Positions 34,699 to 44,104 of a stretch of DNA of 64,000 nt are shown in pieces. The first letter of the stretch is position 1. Each line of letters begins with the position of its first letter. Below the pieces are notes generated by a model, which worked only from the letters and a program-made list of their open reading frames with translations, did not search any database and had not been told where the DNA came from. The stretch spans positions 186,001 to 250,000 of the forward strand of contig NZ_JAPZSP010000018.1 in NCBI RefSeq assembly GCF_027531705.1, in the 5' to 3' direction. Made by a program: the position numbers and the translations under genes. This DNA is from Flavobacterium sp. (GTDB lineage Bacteria > Bacteroidota > Bacteroidia > Flavobacteriales > Flavobacteriaceae).

Positions 34699-35627
34699 GC
34701 AACGATTTTTTTCTTAATACGGTAAAGATATAATCTTAAAGGTAAAAAGACATAAAATATTTTTAATCTAATTTGATTTACAAAAGATAACTTAGCGGTC
34801 TCTAATATCTTTTCAAATAATTTATATTCTTTATATTCTAAAGAAATCTGAATAAAATATCTTAATAGGCTATTTGTTATCAAACTTTTTTGTTGCAAAT
34901 TTTGAATTACCAATAATATAGCATCGACATTTGATTTAGTTCTTTTAGTATCTAATCTAAAATATTGACCTGTCATTGAATCACTATGTCTACGGGCAAA
35001 AAATAAAGTTTTATCAATAGAAATACCTCTTATTCCAGTAGATAAAATTCTTGAATATAATTCCCATTCTTCAGCATGTAATAAATACTCCGTGTATTTG
35101 TTATCTTTAAAACACTCTTTTTTCCATAAAACTTGACAAGAGTTAAAAGGCAATTCTTGATTCAAGAGTTTAAAAACATCATGTTTATCAATAAAAAAAC
35201 TGGTGTAATTTTTTGAAAAATCAAAATCGTAATTAAAATTATCATAAAAACCTTCTCTAATATATCTACAAAAAGAAACATCATTTTTAGACAATTCCAA
35301 AACAGTTATCTCTAAGTTTTGTGGATGCACAATATCATCATCATCAAAAAAGATGATATACTCACCTTTTGCTAAATCTAATCCGTAATTTCTACAGCCA
35401 GGCAAACCTTTTTTATAAGAATCCTTACGTTTTACAAACTGAAATCGAGTATCTTTTTCTAGTAGCAGAGCAATAACATCTTTAGTATTATCAGTTCCTC
35501 CATCGTCGATAATGATACATTCCCAATTCTCATACGTTTGATTTTGTATAGAAACAAGTGTTTCTTTAATATAACGGGCTCTATTGTAGGTAGCCATTAT
35601 GATAGTTACTGTGGGGTTTATAATCAT
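34695..35627 (-). CDS. Glycosyltransferase family 2
   Basis: A 310-residue GT-A enzyme. N-terminal TIIMATYNRARYIKETL, CIIDDGGTDNT and metal-site FFDDDDIVHPQN are clear; EEWELYSRILSTG gives the ED region. A helical C terminus (KIFYVFLPLRLYLYRIKKK) may bind the membrane. It abuts the acyltransferase gene upstream by 1 nt spacing. Confidence 0.9.
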   Translation of the reverse strand: MIINPTVTIIMATYNRARYIKETLVSIQNQTYENWECIIIDDGGTDNTKDVIALLLEKDTRFQFVKRKDSYKKGLPGCRNYGLDLAKGEYIIFFDDDDIVHPQNLEITVLELSKNDVSFCRYIREGFYDNFNYDFDFSKNYTSFFIDKHDVFKLLNQELPFNSCQVLWKKECFKDNKYTEYLLHAEEWELYSRILSTGIRGISIDKTLFFARRHSDSMTGQYFRLDTKRTKSNVDAILLVIQNLQQKSLITNSLLRYFIQISLEYKEYKLFEKILETAKLSFVNQIRLKIFYVFLPLRLYLYRIKKKIVA

Positions 35628-35628
35628 T

Positions 35629-36684
35629 TTAAAGCGTGTGTTTTTTAAATTTTAAAATTGGTTTTTCTATAACAATCCATGAAAAATAGCTAAGAATAAT
35701 AATAAAAGCTGTTTGCAATAAAAACTCGATATATGAAAATTCAGTATTTGAATTCAAGATTGAAAAAACATTTAGTTTTGATAGTATAAAATTCCAATAT
35801 TTTGGAACAATATTGTGATACAAATAAACACCATAACTAATGATACCTACAAAATTCAAAAATTTATTATTAAATATTTTATTTACCACAAAAGAATTTG
35901 GTTTTAAGTAACATAAAGCAATAATATGTATGGCTAAGACTGAAATAGCCAACCTCTCTGGGAAAAACGGAATCGAACTGTACAAGTTATGTACAATTAA
36001 CAAAATCAAAATTGGAATACTTAAAAAGAATGTCCATTTGTAAAAGCCAGAAACATAATTTTTTTTATACACTTCTAGGTAAGCAAATAAGCCTCCAATT
36101 CCAAATGCGTTAATACAACTTAAGGTCAGAATGCCACTTTTACCATCCATAAAAAAAGGATATAAAGTTCCTGAAATGATTAAGATTATTAAAAAAATAA
36201 AAATCTTTCTTCTGAAAACAAAAACCAACAAAAGTGGAAATAGGATATAAAATTGTTCCTCAACTGACAAAGACCACAAATGACCTAGAGAACCAAACCA
36301 TTTATTCTGATTATAATTTAGATAATTTGCTCCGTAAAAAAGGTACCACAATATATTTTCTCTAAAATCATTACCAATAATTCCTTTTGTTAAAAACAAA
36401 AACAATAATAGTAAATAGTAGATAGGAAATATTCTTAAAGACCTATTTATGAAAAAGTTCTTTAATATTTTTACTTTTTGAGCGAAAATCATTTCCTTTG
36501 AGTTTAATTGAAAAAAGAGCCCTCTTGAAATCAAAAAACCACTTAATACAAAAAAAACATCTACACCATACGCTCCTAATGGGAATGATTGTAAAATATG
36601 ATTTTCTGGAAATCTATGGGATATAATGACCAAAAAAACTGCTAATGCTCTTATACCATTTAATCCAATTATATAGTTTTTCAT
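35629..36684 (-). CDS. Acyltransferase family 3 (OafA-like) membrane protein
   Basis: A 351-residue integral membrane acyltransferase with about ten helices that would O-acetylate a surface glycan. Seen: GLNGIRALAVFLVIISHRFP with the catalytic-type His near residue 23, FFVLSGFLISRGL, NRSLRIFPIYYLL and GHLWSLSVEEQFYILFPLL. It lacks the extra SGNH domain. A 54-nt AT-rich gap separates it from the GT2 downstream. Confidence 0.93.
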   Translation of the reverse strand: MKNYIIGLNGIRALAVFLVIISHRFPENHILQSFPLGAYGVDVFFVLSGFLISRGLFFQLNSKEMIFAQKVKILKNFFINRSLRIFPIYYLLLLFLFLTKGIIGNDFRENILWYLFYGANYLNYNQNKWFGSLGHLWSLSVEEQFYILFPLLLVFVFRRKIFIFLIILIISGTLYPFFMDGKSGILTLSCINAFGIGGLFAYLEVYKKNYVSGFYKWTFFLSIPILILLIVHNLYSSIPFFPERLAISVLAIHIIALCYLKPNSFVVNKIFNNKFLNFVGIISYGVYLYHNIVPKYWNFILSKLNVFSILNSNTEFSYIEFLLQTAFIIILSYFSWIVIEKPILKFKKHTL

Positions 36685-36738
36685 TAAAGTTTTGTAATGG
36701 ATATAGTTTTATTTTAAATTATAATAAGCTTTAATTTA

Positions 36739-37572
36739 TCAAAAAAGTGATTTTATAAAACGTACAGGTTTTAAAATCATGTTACCCAATTTATAATCTA
36801 TTTTTTTTAATATTTTTAATCTATTTTTCTCTTGCAGACTAGATAATTCTAATAATTTAGCAACAAAATTATCAAAATCTGCTATATAAATTTCTTTATG
36901 TTTTAAATAAATATAATTCAGTAAGGTATATCTATTATTGTTTGCTTTACTTGTTGTTGAATCATCTCTTTTTCTGTAACTATACAAAATTTCTGGAATG
37001 ACATAACACTTTCCTCCATTTTTCAAAAGTCGAATAAAAAATTCCCAATCTTCAAATCCTTTTCTCATACTTTCATCATAACCACCAATTTTTTGCCAAT
37101 CCTCCTTTACAAATAAGGATGTTCCTAGAGCATCATTAGCATACATAAAATTTGAAATTGTTCCACCTTTTGGCTTATAAATTTCTACAGAACCGTCAAT
37201 ATGTAATAAATTAGCTTCACAGGTTACTAATTGTACATCTTTATTTTCTAAAAAAAAAGCAATGGCTTTTTCACAAAATGTAGGTTCAAAAAAATCATCA
37301 CTATCTAAAACTAAAATATAGTTTCCTTTCGCTTCATTAATCCCAACATTTCTTGCTTTACTTTGACCTTGATTTTCTTGAGTTATTAATTTTGCGATTT
37401 TAGGTTCTAGCTTTTTTAAAACAGCTTTAGTTTTTATGTTAGAACCATCGTCAACAACTATTATTTCTTTATTATGATATGTTTGATCTAAAGCAGATTG
37501 TACTGACTGCTCAATATATTGAGCATCATTGTAACAAGGAATGATTATAGATATTAAAGGGTTCTCATTCAT
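36739..37572 (-). CDS. Glycosyltransferase family 2
   Basis: A 277-residue GT-A enzyme. IIIPCYNDAQYIEQSVQSAL, VVDDGSNIKTK, ARNVGINEAKG, LVLDSDDFFEP and FEDWEFFIRLLKNGG give the full GT2 signature including the DXD and ED motifs. It overlaps the upstream GT4 by 8 nt. Substrate unknown. Confidence 0.92.
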   Translation of the reverse strand: MNENPLISIIIPCYNDAQYIEQSVQSALDQTYHNKEIIVVDDGSNIKTKAVLKKLEPKIAKLITQENQGQSKARNVGINEAKGNYILVLDSDDFFEPTFCEKAIAFFLENKDVQLVTCEANLLHIDGSVEIYKPKGGTISNFMYANDALGTSLFVKEDWQKIGGYDESMRKGFEDWEFFIRLLKNGGKCYVIPEILYSYRKRDDSTTSKANNNRYTLLNYIYLKHKEIYIADFDNFVAKLLELSSLQEKNRLKILKKIDYKLGNMILKPVRFIKSLF

Positions 37573-38740
37573 GTTTAGAATATTTTGTAATTATTTTTTC
37601 CAGTTTCTCAACATATCCGGGTAAATCATATTCTTTAATTCGTTCCAAATTTTTATTTCCTTCCTGAATTCTTAAATCATCAGACTCAATTAGTAGGGAA
37701 AGTTTATTGTAAATAATGTCAACATCGTTTTTTACCAAAAAAGGAGATTCTCTAAGCAATCCTATACAACCAGGATGGTCAGATGCAACAACCGGCATAC
37801 CATAGAGCATATATTCCATTACCGAATTTGGAGTACCTTCAATCATTGATACTAATACACCAATATCTAGAATATTTAATACATCAGTAACATCAACATT
37901 GCTTAATAGTGTTGTATTATCAATAATACTATTTTCTTTGATTAATTTTTGCAAACTTAAAAACTTATCATTGCATGCGTCACTATTTTTTCTATTTCCT
38001 AAAATTACTAAATGAATATTAGGAAAACTTTTTATTAATTTTGCAAAAACGGTAATTAATAATTCTTGATATTTATCAACTCTAAAATGAGCAATCATGC
38101 CAATAACTATTTTATTTTCATCAATATTAAATTGTTTTTTGAGTAGTGTTTTGTCTTTTAGAACTTTATTCAAAGTTATATATTGTGGAAGTAAATTAAG
38201 CTTATATTCTGGCAAAACATAATCTTTCTTAAATATATCAAAACAATTAGAAGCATTTCCTATAACACATGGGATATTATAAGCTGCATGCTTTTCAAAA
38301 TAATCATAGACTAAAACATCTAATCCGAGTTGATGCCAAAAAGTAAATTTAACAGTTGGCAAAAGTTTATATATGTAATAAGAGATTTTGGATGTATTGT
38401 TTAAATATGGTATTAATATATCATATTTATTGGGCTTCAACTTTTTTCTTAATTGATACAAATATTCAATTGACCATTTTAATCTTTTAACATTTTTTAT
38501 TGTAAATTCAGAATTAAAAAATAAATAAGGATTTTCTACATATATCAAATTTGATATCCCACATTCTTTCATAAAATCATCAAACTCAACAGTTGTATCT
38601 TTTGAAAATGTCAATAACAAATCAACATAACATTTTTTTTCGGTAGTTAAATATTTTGCAAGACCAAGTGCTTGCCTCTCAGCTCCGCCTAAAGCTCCTT
38701 CGTGTAAAACTATTAAAACTCTTTTTTCTTGTAATTTCAT
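37565..38740 (-). CDS. Glycosyltransferase family 4
   Basis: A 391-residue GT-B enzyme. The N terminus RVLIVLHEGALGGAERQALG is the GT4 opening. IGMIAHFRVDKYQELL and the donor motif EGTPNSVMEYMLYGMPVVAS are intact. It sits directly next to a GT2 gene upstream with no gap. Confidence 0.9.
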   Translation of the reverse strand: MKLQEKRVLIVLHEGALGGAERQALGLAKYLTTEKKCYVDLLLTFSKDTTVEFDDFMKECGISNLIYVENPYLFFNSEFTIKNVKRLKWSIEYLYQLRKKLKPNKYDILIPYLNNTSKISYYIYKLLPTVKFTFWHQLGLDVLVYDYFEKHAAYNIPCVIGNASNCFDIFKKDYVLPEYKLNLLPQYITLNKVLKDKTLLKKQFNIDENKIVIGMIAHFRVDKYQELLITVFAKLIKSFPNIHLVILGNRKNSDACNDKFLSLQKLIKENSIIDNTTLLSNVDVTDVLNILDIGVLVSMIEGTPNSVMEYMLYGMPVVASDHPGCIGLLRESPFLVKNDVDIIYNKLSLLIESDDLRIQEGNKNLERIKEYDLPGYVEKLEKIITKYSKHE

Positions 38741-39769
38741 TCAGACCTTCGATTTACTTAGATATTTTATTTTTTCTTTTATTTTCAATCGCAATACAAA
38801 TAATTTCTCATTAACAGGAAGTAATTTGAATATTTGAATTCTATCTTTTTGATTTATATTTTTTTTTTGATTTGTAAAAAAAACATTGAAAACTAAATTT
38901 CTAATAATTTTATTAGATGTTTTCTCAAAAAAATAATCGTTAAATAATTTTATTTTTTTATTTTTGATAGACAATTCATTAAACCATTTTAAGAGTAATT
39001 CAAATTCATTTTTATTAAAGTAGTTGTTTGAATAAAGAATTTTTATTAAAATTGAATCTTTATAAATTGTTTCATCATACATTAATTTTTTATATAAATT
39101 CATTCTGATTTTTATATCACCTTTTATTTGAATGTCTTTATATTTGGTTGAAACTTGATTATCATGAATCCTATATAATAACAATGGTTTTGGAATATTA
39201 TAAAATTTACCTTCAAAACATAATTTTGTCCAATAATCATAATCTTCTACAGCAATCATTGATTGGTCAAATTCAAATTTCTCTAATGATTTATTTCTAA
39301 TCATAACAGTGGGATGAATAATTGAATTAGTCAATAAAAAATCTGTAACGATTTCATCATGTTTTTCTTTAACTTTCATTACACTATCAAATCCAATAAC
39401 TTTTGCCCAACTACCACAAAGTATATATTGAGAATTATCTTCTAAAAAAGATATTTGCTCTTCAAAACGATTTGGATAACAAATATCATCTCCATCCATT
39501 CTTGCAATATATTTTCCTTGCGCAATTTTAAAACCAAAATTTAAGCTATCAATTAACCCTTTATTCTTCTCTTTTCTTATTATTTTTATTCGACTATCTT
39601 TGATTGCTTCAATTATTGAAATAGTATTATCTGTAGAGCAGTCATCTATTACTAGTATTTCATAATCTTGAATAGTTTGTTTTAAAATAGAATCTATAGC
39701 TTCATTAATATAACTAGCAACATTATATACTGGAAGAATTACTGAAATTAATGGCGTTGAATTATTCAT
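38741..39769 (-). CDS. Glycosyltransferase family 2
   Basis: A 342-residue GT-A enzyme with VILPVYNVASYINEAIDSIL, VIDDCSTDNTI, the metal site RMDGDDICYPNRF and AVEDYDYWTKLC. The C-terminal 100 residues are Lys/Asn-rich and poorly conserved. It overlaps the upstream GT4 by 4 nt. The coding region is extremely AT-rich. Confidence 0.9.
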   Translation of the reverse strand: MNNSTPLISVILPVYNVASYINEAIDSILKQTIQDYEILVIDDCSTDNTISIIEAIKDSRIKIIRKEKNKGLIDSLNFGFKIAQGKYIARMDGDDICYPNRFEEQISFLEDNSQYILCGSWAKVIGFDSVMKVKEKHDEIVTDFLLTNSIIHPTVMIRNKSLEKFEFDQSMIAVEDYDYWTKLCFEGKFYNIPKPLLLYRIHDNQVSTKYKDIQIKGDIKIRMNLYKKLMYDETIYKDSILIKILYSNNYFNKNEFELLLKWFNELSIKNKKIKLFNDYFFEKTSNKIIRNLVFNVFFTNQKKNINQKDRIQIFKLLPVNEKLFVLRLKIKEKIKYLSKSKV

Positions 39770-40854
39770 GAATTTTCAGAAATTATAGAATTACATAATT
39801 CTTTTAGATTTTGTCTATAAACACTATTATTCAATTCTTTTTCATAAAATTTTGATAGATGCTCTCTATTCTTAATTTTATATTCTTTAGAAAAATCAGA
39901 AGAATTCAATATAAATTCTTTGAAATTATCATAAGTAACATCGACAATTCCTGGTCTATTTTTAAAAAAATTATGTCCTTCAGTTGTTGTCATTATCAGT
40001 GGTGTACCAATTGAAACTGTTTCAACAACGTTTAAATCAAAATAACTATTTTTGTTTAATGACAAAACAAAATCGACCGAGTTTATCCAATCAAAAGGCG
40101 TTTCAGTACTACCCAAATCAAAAATATTATCATGAATAATTTTTGTGCCTTTTCCTGCAATAAAAAGATTGATGTCTTTTCTTGAGTCTGAAATTTCTTT
40201 AAAAGCATTTATTAAAAAATCAAAACCCTTAACTTCATTTCTTCTACCAATAAAAAGAATATTTATAGAATTTTGACTTAGTGGATATTCAACTAAATTC
40301 TTTATTGGTTTTATTCCCGTTATTAATGTTTTTATTTTACTATCCTTTTGAATTAAAGCCTGATAAATTGGTAAACACTCTAACGTTGGTAAAACTATAT
40401 AGTTTGCTCTTTTAAATGCTTCTTTTTCTATTACTTGTATCTTTTTATATTTATCTAAAGATATTCCTTCATTTAAAGCTTCGACCGAAGGCAATTCGGG
40501 TGTATGACTTTGTAGAATTACTATTTGATCTTTACTCAAAAGATGCAACACATTATATAATGAGAAAATCTCATGAAAATAAAGATACTTATATTCTTGA
40601 ATATCTTTTTTTATAAAAGTGTTCGAAACAATAGCATGAGGAAATTTGTTCTTATCGGTATTTACAAAAAATCTATCATAATGCAACTTTACTCTTTTAA
40701 AAAAAGATATTTTTTTGAGTAAAGGAACGTTATTGAGTAGTTCAACATTTTCAGGATAATTATCTTGTATACATTTATTATAATAACCTACAGGTCCACC
40801 TGCATTTTGGACAATTGGGTAATTACAAAAAAATAAAACTTTGTTGCTAATCAT
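39766..40854 (-). CDS. Glycosyltransferase family 4-like protein
   Basis: A 362-residue GT-B-like protein. Seen: NAGGPVGYYNKCI near the N terminus, ILFIGRRNEVKGFDFLI (typical GT4 linker to the donor domain) and SLNKNSYFDLNVVETVSIGT. The EX7E motif is weakly kept, so the family call is less firm than for its neighbours. It overlaps glf by 4 nt. Confidence 0.8.
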   Translation of the reverse strand: MISNKVLFFCNYPIVQNAGGPVGYYNKCIQDNYPENVELLNNVPLLKKISFFKRVKLHYDRFFVNTDKNKFPHAIVSNTFIKKDIQEYKYLYFHEIFSLYNVLHLLSKDQIVILQSHTPELPSVEALNEGISLDKYKKIQVIEKEAFKRANYIVLPTLECLPIYQALIQKDSKIKTLITGIKPIKNLVEYPLSQNSINILFIGRRNEVKGFDFLINAFKEISDSRKDINLFIAGKGTKIIHDNIFDLGSTETPFDWINSVDFVLSLNKNSYFDLNVVETVSIGTPLIMTTTEGHNFFKNRPGIVDVTYDNFKEFILNSSDFSKEYKIKNREHLSKFYEKELNNSVYRQNLKELCNSIISENS

Positions 40855-41999
40855 TCTTGAAAATCTGAAAATTTGTATTGGACTTTTTTATTAATGTTTT
40901 CTATAAAATAGTTTGCATAATCTATAGCTTCTTTAATTACTTTATCCATATCCAAATACCGATAGGTTGCAAGTCTTCCAACAAATGATACATTTTCATC
41001 ATCGATATAGACTTGCTTTTTATATAATTCAAGAATTTCTATGTCTTTTTCCAATCGTTTTGGGTAGTAGGGTTCGTCGTTTCTGGTTGTTTCTTTACTA
41101 TACTCTGTTAGTATTACAGAATTTTCATGATTTTCCCATGGTGAGAAATGTTTATGTTCATGAACCCTTGTGTAAGAAACTTTTTCATCACAATAATTTA
41201 TTACGGCATTTCCTTGATAATCACCTTTATAGGTTTTTTCTTCAAAAAAAACTGTTCTATATCCCAACATTCCAAATTTATAATCATAATATTTATCTAA
41301 AGCTCCTGTATAAAAAACATGCTCAAAATTTGAATTCATTTTTTTATTGTACTCAGTGCTTAATTGAACTTGAATATTTTTATGATTTAATATTTCTTCA
41401 ATAACTTTTGTATAACCTTCTTTTGGAATACCTTGAAAAAAAGAATTATAATAATTATCATCATAATTAAATCGAATTGGTATTCGCTTTAAAATGGAAG
41501 CAGGTAATTCTTTTGGTTCACATCCCCATTGTTTTTTTGTATAACCATAAAAGAAATTTTTATATAAATCTTCACCCAAAAACATTAATGCTTGTTCTTC
41601 AAAGTTTTTAGGGTTTTCAATTTTTATGCTCAATTCATTTAAAAATTCAACAATAGTAGAAGGTGTAAGCTTTTTATTAAAAAATTGATTTATTGTAAGC
41701 AAATTCATTGGCATAGAAAAAATACCTTTTGGAGTATTTGCTATTACTTTGTTTTTATAAGGCATGAATTCTCCAAAATTATTTACATATTCCCAAATAG
41801 ATTTATCATTTGTATTAAATATGTGAGGTCCATATTTATGAACCATAACTCCATTTTCATGTCTTTCAGTGTAACAATTTCCAGCAATATGATTTCTTTT
41901 ATCTATACATACTACTTTAAAACCATTTTCAGCTAACTTTCGAGAAATAACTGATCCGCTAAAACCTGATCCAACAACTAAAATTGCTTTACTGTCCAT
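40851..41999 (-). CDS. glf: UDP-galactopyranose mutase Glf
   Basis: FAD enzyme that converts UDP-Galp to UDP-Galf, so the glycan probably contains galactofuranose. It has 382 residues. Seen: FAD fold ILVVGSGFSGSVISRKLAEN, HIAGNCYTE, KYGPHIFNTND, FYGYTKKQWGCEPKELP and VSFVGRLATYRYLDMD near the C terminus, all diagnostic for Glf. Its first 22 nt overlap the end of the Wzt-like gene. Confidence 0.95.
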   Translation of the reverse strand: MDSKAILVVGSGFSGSVISRKLAENGFKVVCIDKRNHIAGNCYTERHENGVMVHKYGPHIFNTNDKSIWEYVNNFGEFMPYKNKVIANTPKGIFSMPMNLLTINQFFNKKLTPSTIVEFLNELSIKIENPKNFEEQALMFLGEDLYKNFFYGYTKKQWGCEPKELPASILKRIPIRFNYDDNYYNSFFQGIPKEGYTKVIEEILNHKNIQVQLSTEYNKKMNSNFEHVFYTGALDKYYDYKFGMLGYRTVFFEEKTYKGDYQGNAVINYCDEKVSYTRVHEHKHFSPWENHENSVILTEYSKETTRNDEPYYPKRLEKDIEILELYKKQVYIDDENVSFVGRLATYRYLDMDKVIKEAIDYANYFIENINKKVQYKFSDFQE

Positions 42000-43231
42000 T
42001 GTTCATTATTAATTATTAGTCCCTTTATTCCTTCTCCATTTTGTTCAAATATAGTTGAGCCAATAATGTCGAAAGAAATATATTCATCACATTGATCAAA
42101 GATTTGACCATTTTTCCACAAAGCAGCTTCGATATGATAATTTCCTCCTTTAAAAAGTTGTATTGGCAATTTTATTTTCAAATGGTAATTACCTTTCTCT
42201 TTAAATCCATTATTTTCAGAGTAAGGGAAAGAAATTAAATTATCATTCATATGATTGAGTAACGTACATCCAAATTTTAGTCCTACATTATCAGATACAT
42301 TAATTTTGAAATTTAAAAAAGTTTCCTTCGCTTTGTATACACTGCTATCTATTATATTGCCCTCATTATCAGACAAAAATATTTCAGAAAAATAATTAAT
42401 TTTATTAACTTTTTCTGTTTTATAAATTGAAGGCACAAGATTACTTTGTAAGTAATGTTTTAAACAATTATCAATTTTATCTGCAATCTCTACCAATCCA
42501 TTGTTAAGTAAAATACCACTAGTACATAAGCCTTGCACTGCAGCCATATTGTGGCTTACAAAAAGCACTGTTCGACCTTCTCCTTTACTGATATCGCCCA
42601 TTTTACCTAGGCATTTTTTCTGAAACTCGGCATCTCCAACAGCTAATACTTCGTCTACTATCAAAATTTCACTTTCAAGGTGAGCTGCTACTGCAAAAGC
42701 CAAACGAACATACATTCCTGAAGAATAGCGTTTTACTGGTGTATCAATGTATCTTTCAACACCCGAAAAATCTACTATTTCATCAAACTTACGTTTAATT
42801 TCGTTTTTTCTCATCCCTAGAATAGCACCGTTAAGAAAAATATTTTCTCTACCAGAGAGTTCAGGATGAAAGCCAGTTCCTACTTCTAGTAAACTTGCAA
42901 TTCTGCCTTTAATCTTAATATTCCCTGTAGTTGGCGAAGTAACCCTACTAAGTAATTTCAATAAAGTACTTTTCCCTGCACCATTTCTGCCTATAATTCC
43001 AACTGCATCTCCTTGTTGAATATCAAAATTTATATCTTTTAAACTCCATACAATATCCGAGTCACCTTTGATAGTTCTGTCATTTGTTTGACCAATTTTT
43101 AAAAATGGGTCTTCTTTACCCATCACTTTAGTCACAAAAAAACGTTCAATATCTTTTGATATAGTTCCCGTTCCTATTTGTCCTAATTGATAGGCTTTTG
43201 AAAGATTTTCGACTTTTATTACAGTGCTCAT
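41978..43231 (-). CDS. Polysaccharide ABC exporter ATPase (Wzt-like, with glycan-binding domain)
   Basis: ATPase of an ABC transporter that exports finished O-antigen or capsule chains. It has 417 residues: ABC domain up to about 250 (Walker A GRNGAGKSTLLKLLS, signature KRYSSGMYVRLAFAVA, Walker B ILIVDEVLAVGD, with the GTGFHPELSGRENI insert typical of Wzt/TagH), then a 150-residue beta-rich C-terminal domain like Wzt-C, which recognises the chain end in known systems. The permease gene lies 24 nt upstream. Confidence 0.92.
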   Translation of the reverse strand: MSTVIKVENLSKAYQLGQIGTGTISKDIERFFVTKVMGKEDPFLKIGQTNDRTIKGDSDIVWSLKDINFDIQQGDAVGIIGRNGAGKSTLLKLLSRVTSPTTGNIKIKGRIASLLEVGTGFHPELSGRENIFLNGAILGMRKNEIKRKFDEIVDFSGVERYIDTPVKRYSSGMYVRLAFAVAAHLESEILIVDEVLAVGDAEFQKKCLGKMGDISKGEGRTVLFVSHNMAAVQGLCTSGILLNNGLVEIADKIDNCLKHYLQSNLVPSIYKTEKVNKINYFSEIFLSDNEGNIIDSSVYKAKETFLNFKINVSDNVGLKFGCTLLNHMNDNLISFPYSENNGFKEKGNYHLKIKLPIQLFKGGNYHIEAALWKNGQIFDQCDEYISFDIIGSTIFEQNGEGIKGLIINNEQWTVKQF

Positions 43232-43255
43232 TAGCTAAAATTAACTTTAGATATT

Positions 43256-44104
43256 TTAAATTGTATCAACAAAATTTCGTTCAGTTTTATTAAAAACCAC
43301 TACTCCAGAAATGAAGATTGTAATTGTAACTATACTTGAATATATCAATCCGTTGATGGTAAATTGACCTGTTCCTAAAAATCCATATCTGAAAGTTTCT
43401 ATAACAAAAGTCATTGGGTTTAACTCTATTAAATATTTGTATTTTTCTGGCGCAGCACTTAAAGGATATATTACGGTTGTACCATACATTAAAAGCTGTA
43501 CTCCAAATGTAACTAAAAAAGTTAAGTCCTTATATTTAGTGGTCATAGCAGTTATTATAAGACCTAAGCCTAAGCCCAGCAATGCCATCAACAAAATAAG
43601 AACAGGAAATAAAAAAACAGCATTTGTCATATGAAAATTGGCTCCTTTTATTCCAAAATACAACATCATTGCAATAAATAGTAAAAACTGAACTCCAAAT
43701 CTAACAAGATTACTAACAACAATACTTAACGGCATTATCAATCTTGGGAAGTACACTTTGCCGAAAATATTAGCATTATCCCTAAAAACTGTGCTCGTTT
43801 TTGTAATACAATCTGAGAAGTAATTCCAAGTTGTTATACCAGAAAGATAAAATAAATATTTAGGTAAACCGTCTGTACTTATTCCTGCTAGATTTCCAAA
43901 AACAAAAGTAAAAACGATAGTTGTAAAAATTGGTTGAATAAAAAACCAAAGCGGCCCAAGTATAGTTTGTTTATAAAAAGATATGAAATCACGTTTTACA
44001 AACATCAATAGCAAATCTCTATAACGCCAAACATCATCTAGTTTTAAGTCAAAAAGCGATGCTTTACCTTCGATTATTAAATCCCAATCTTCGTTCTTTT
44101 TCAT
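43256..44104 (-). CDS. Polysaccharide ABC exporter permease (Wzm-like)
   Basis: Inner-membrane permease of the ABC-2 family, 282 residues with six helices. Seen: DVWRYRDLLLMFVKRDFISF and YKQTILGPLWFFIQPIFTTI, the standard N-terminal signature of Wzm/KpsM/TagG, and a C-terminal LNPMTFVIETFRYGFLG. It pairs with the Wzt-like ATPase just downstream and overlaps asnB by 4 nt upstream. Confidence 0.93.
   Translation of the reverse strand: MKKNEDWDLIIEGKASLFDLKLDDVWRYRDLLLMFVKRDFISFYKQTILGPLWFFIQPIFTTIVFTFVFGNLAGISTDGLPKYLFYLSGITTWNYFSDCITKTSTVFRDNANIFGKVYFPRLIMPLSIVVSNLVRFGVQFLLFIAMMLYFGIKGANFHMTNAVFLFPVLILLMALLGLGLGLIITAMTTKYKDLTFLVTFGVQLLMYGTTVIYPLSAAPEKYKYLIELNPMTFVIETFRYGFLGTGQFTINGLIYSSIVTITIFISGVVVFNKTERNFVDTI

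Noticed and set aside
40967..41404. Plus-strand open frame of 145 codons inside glf
   Set aside because: Antisense to conserved Glf motifs; no recognisable protein features.
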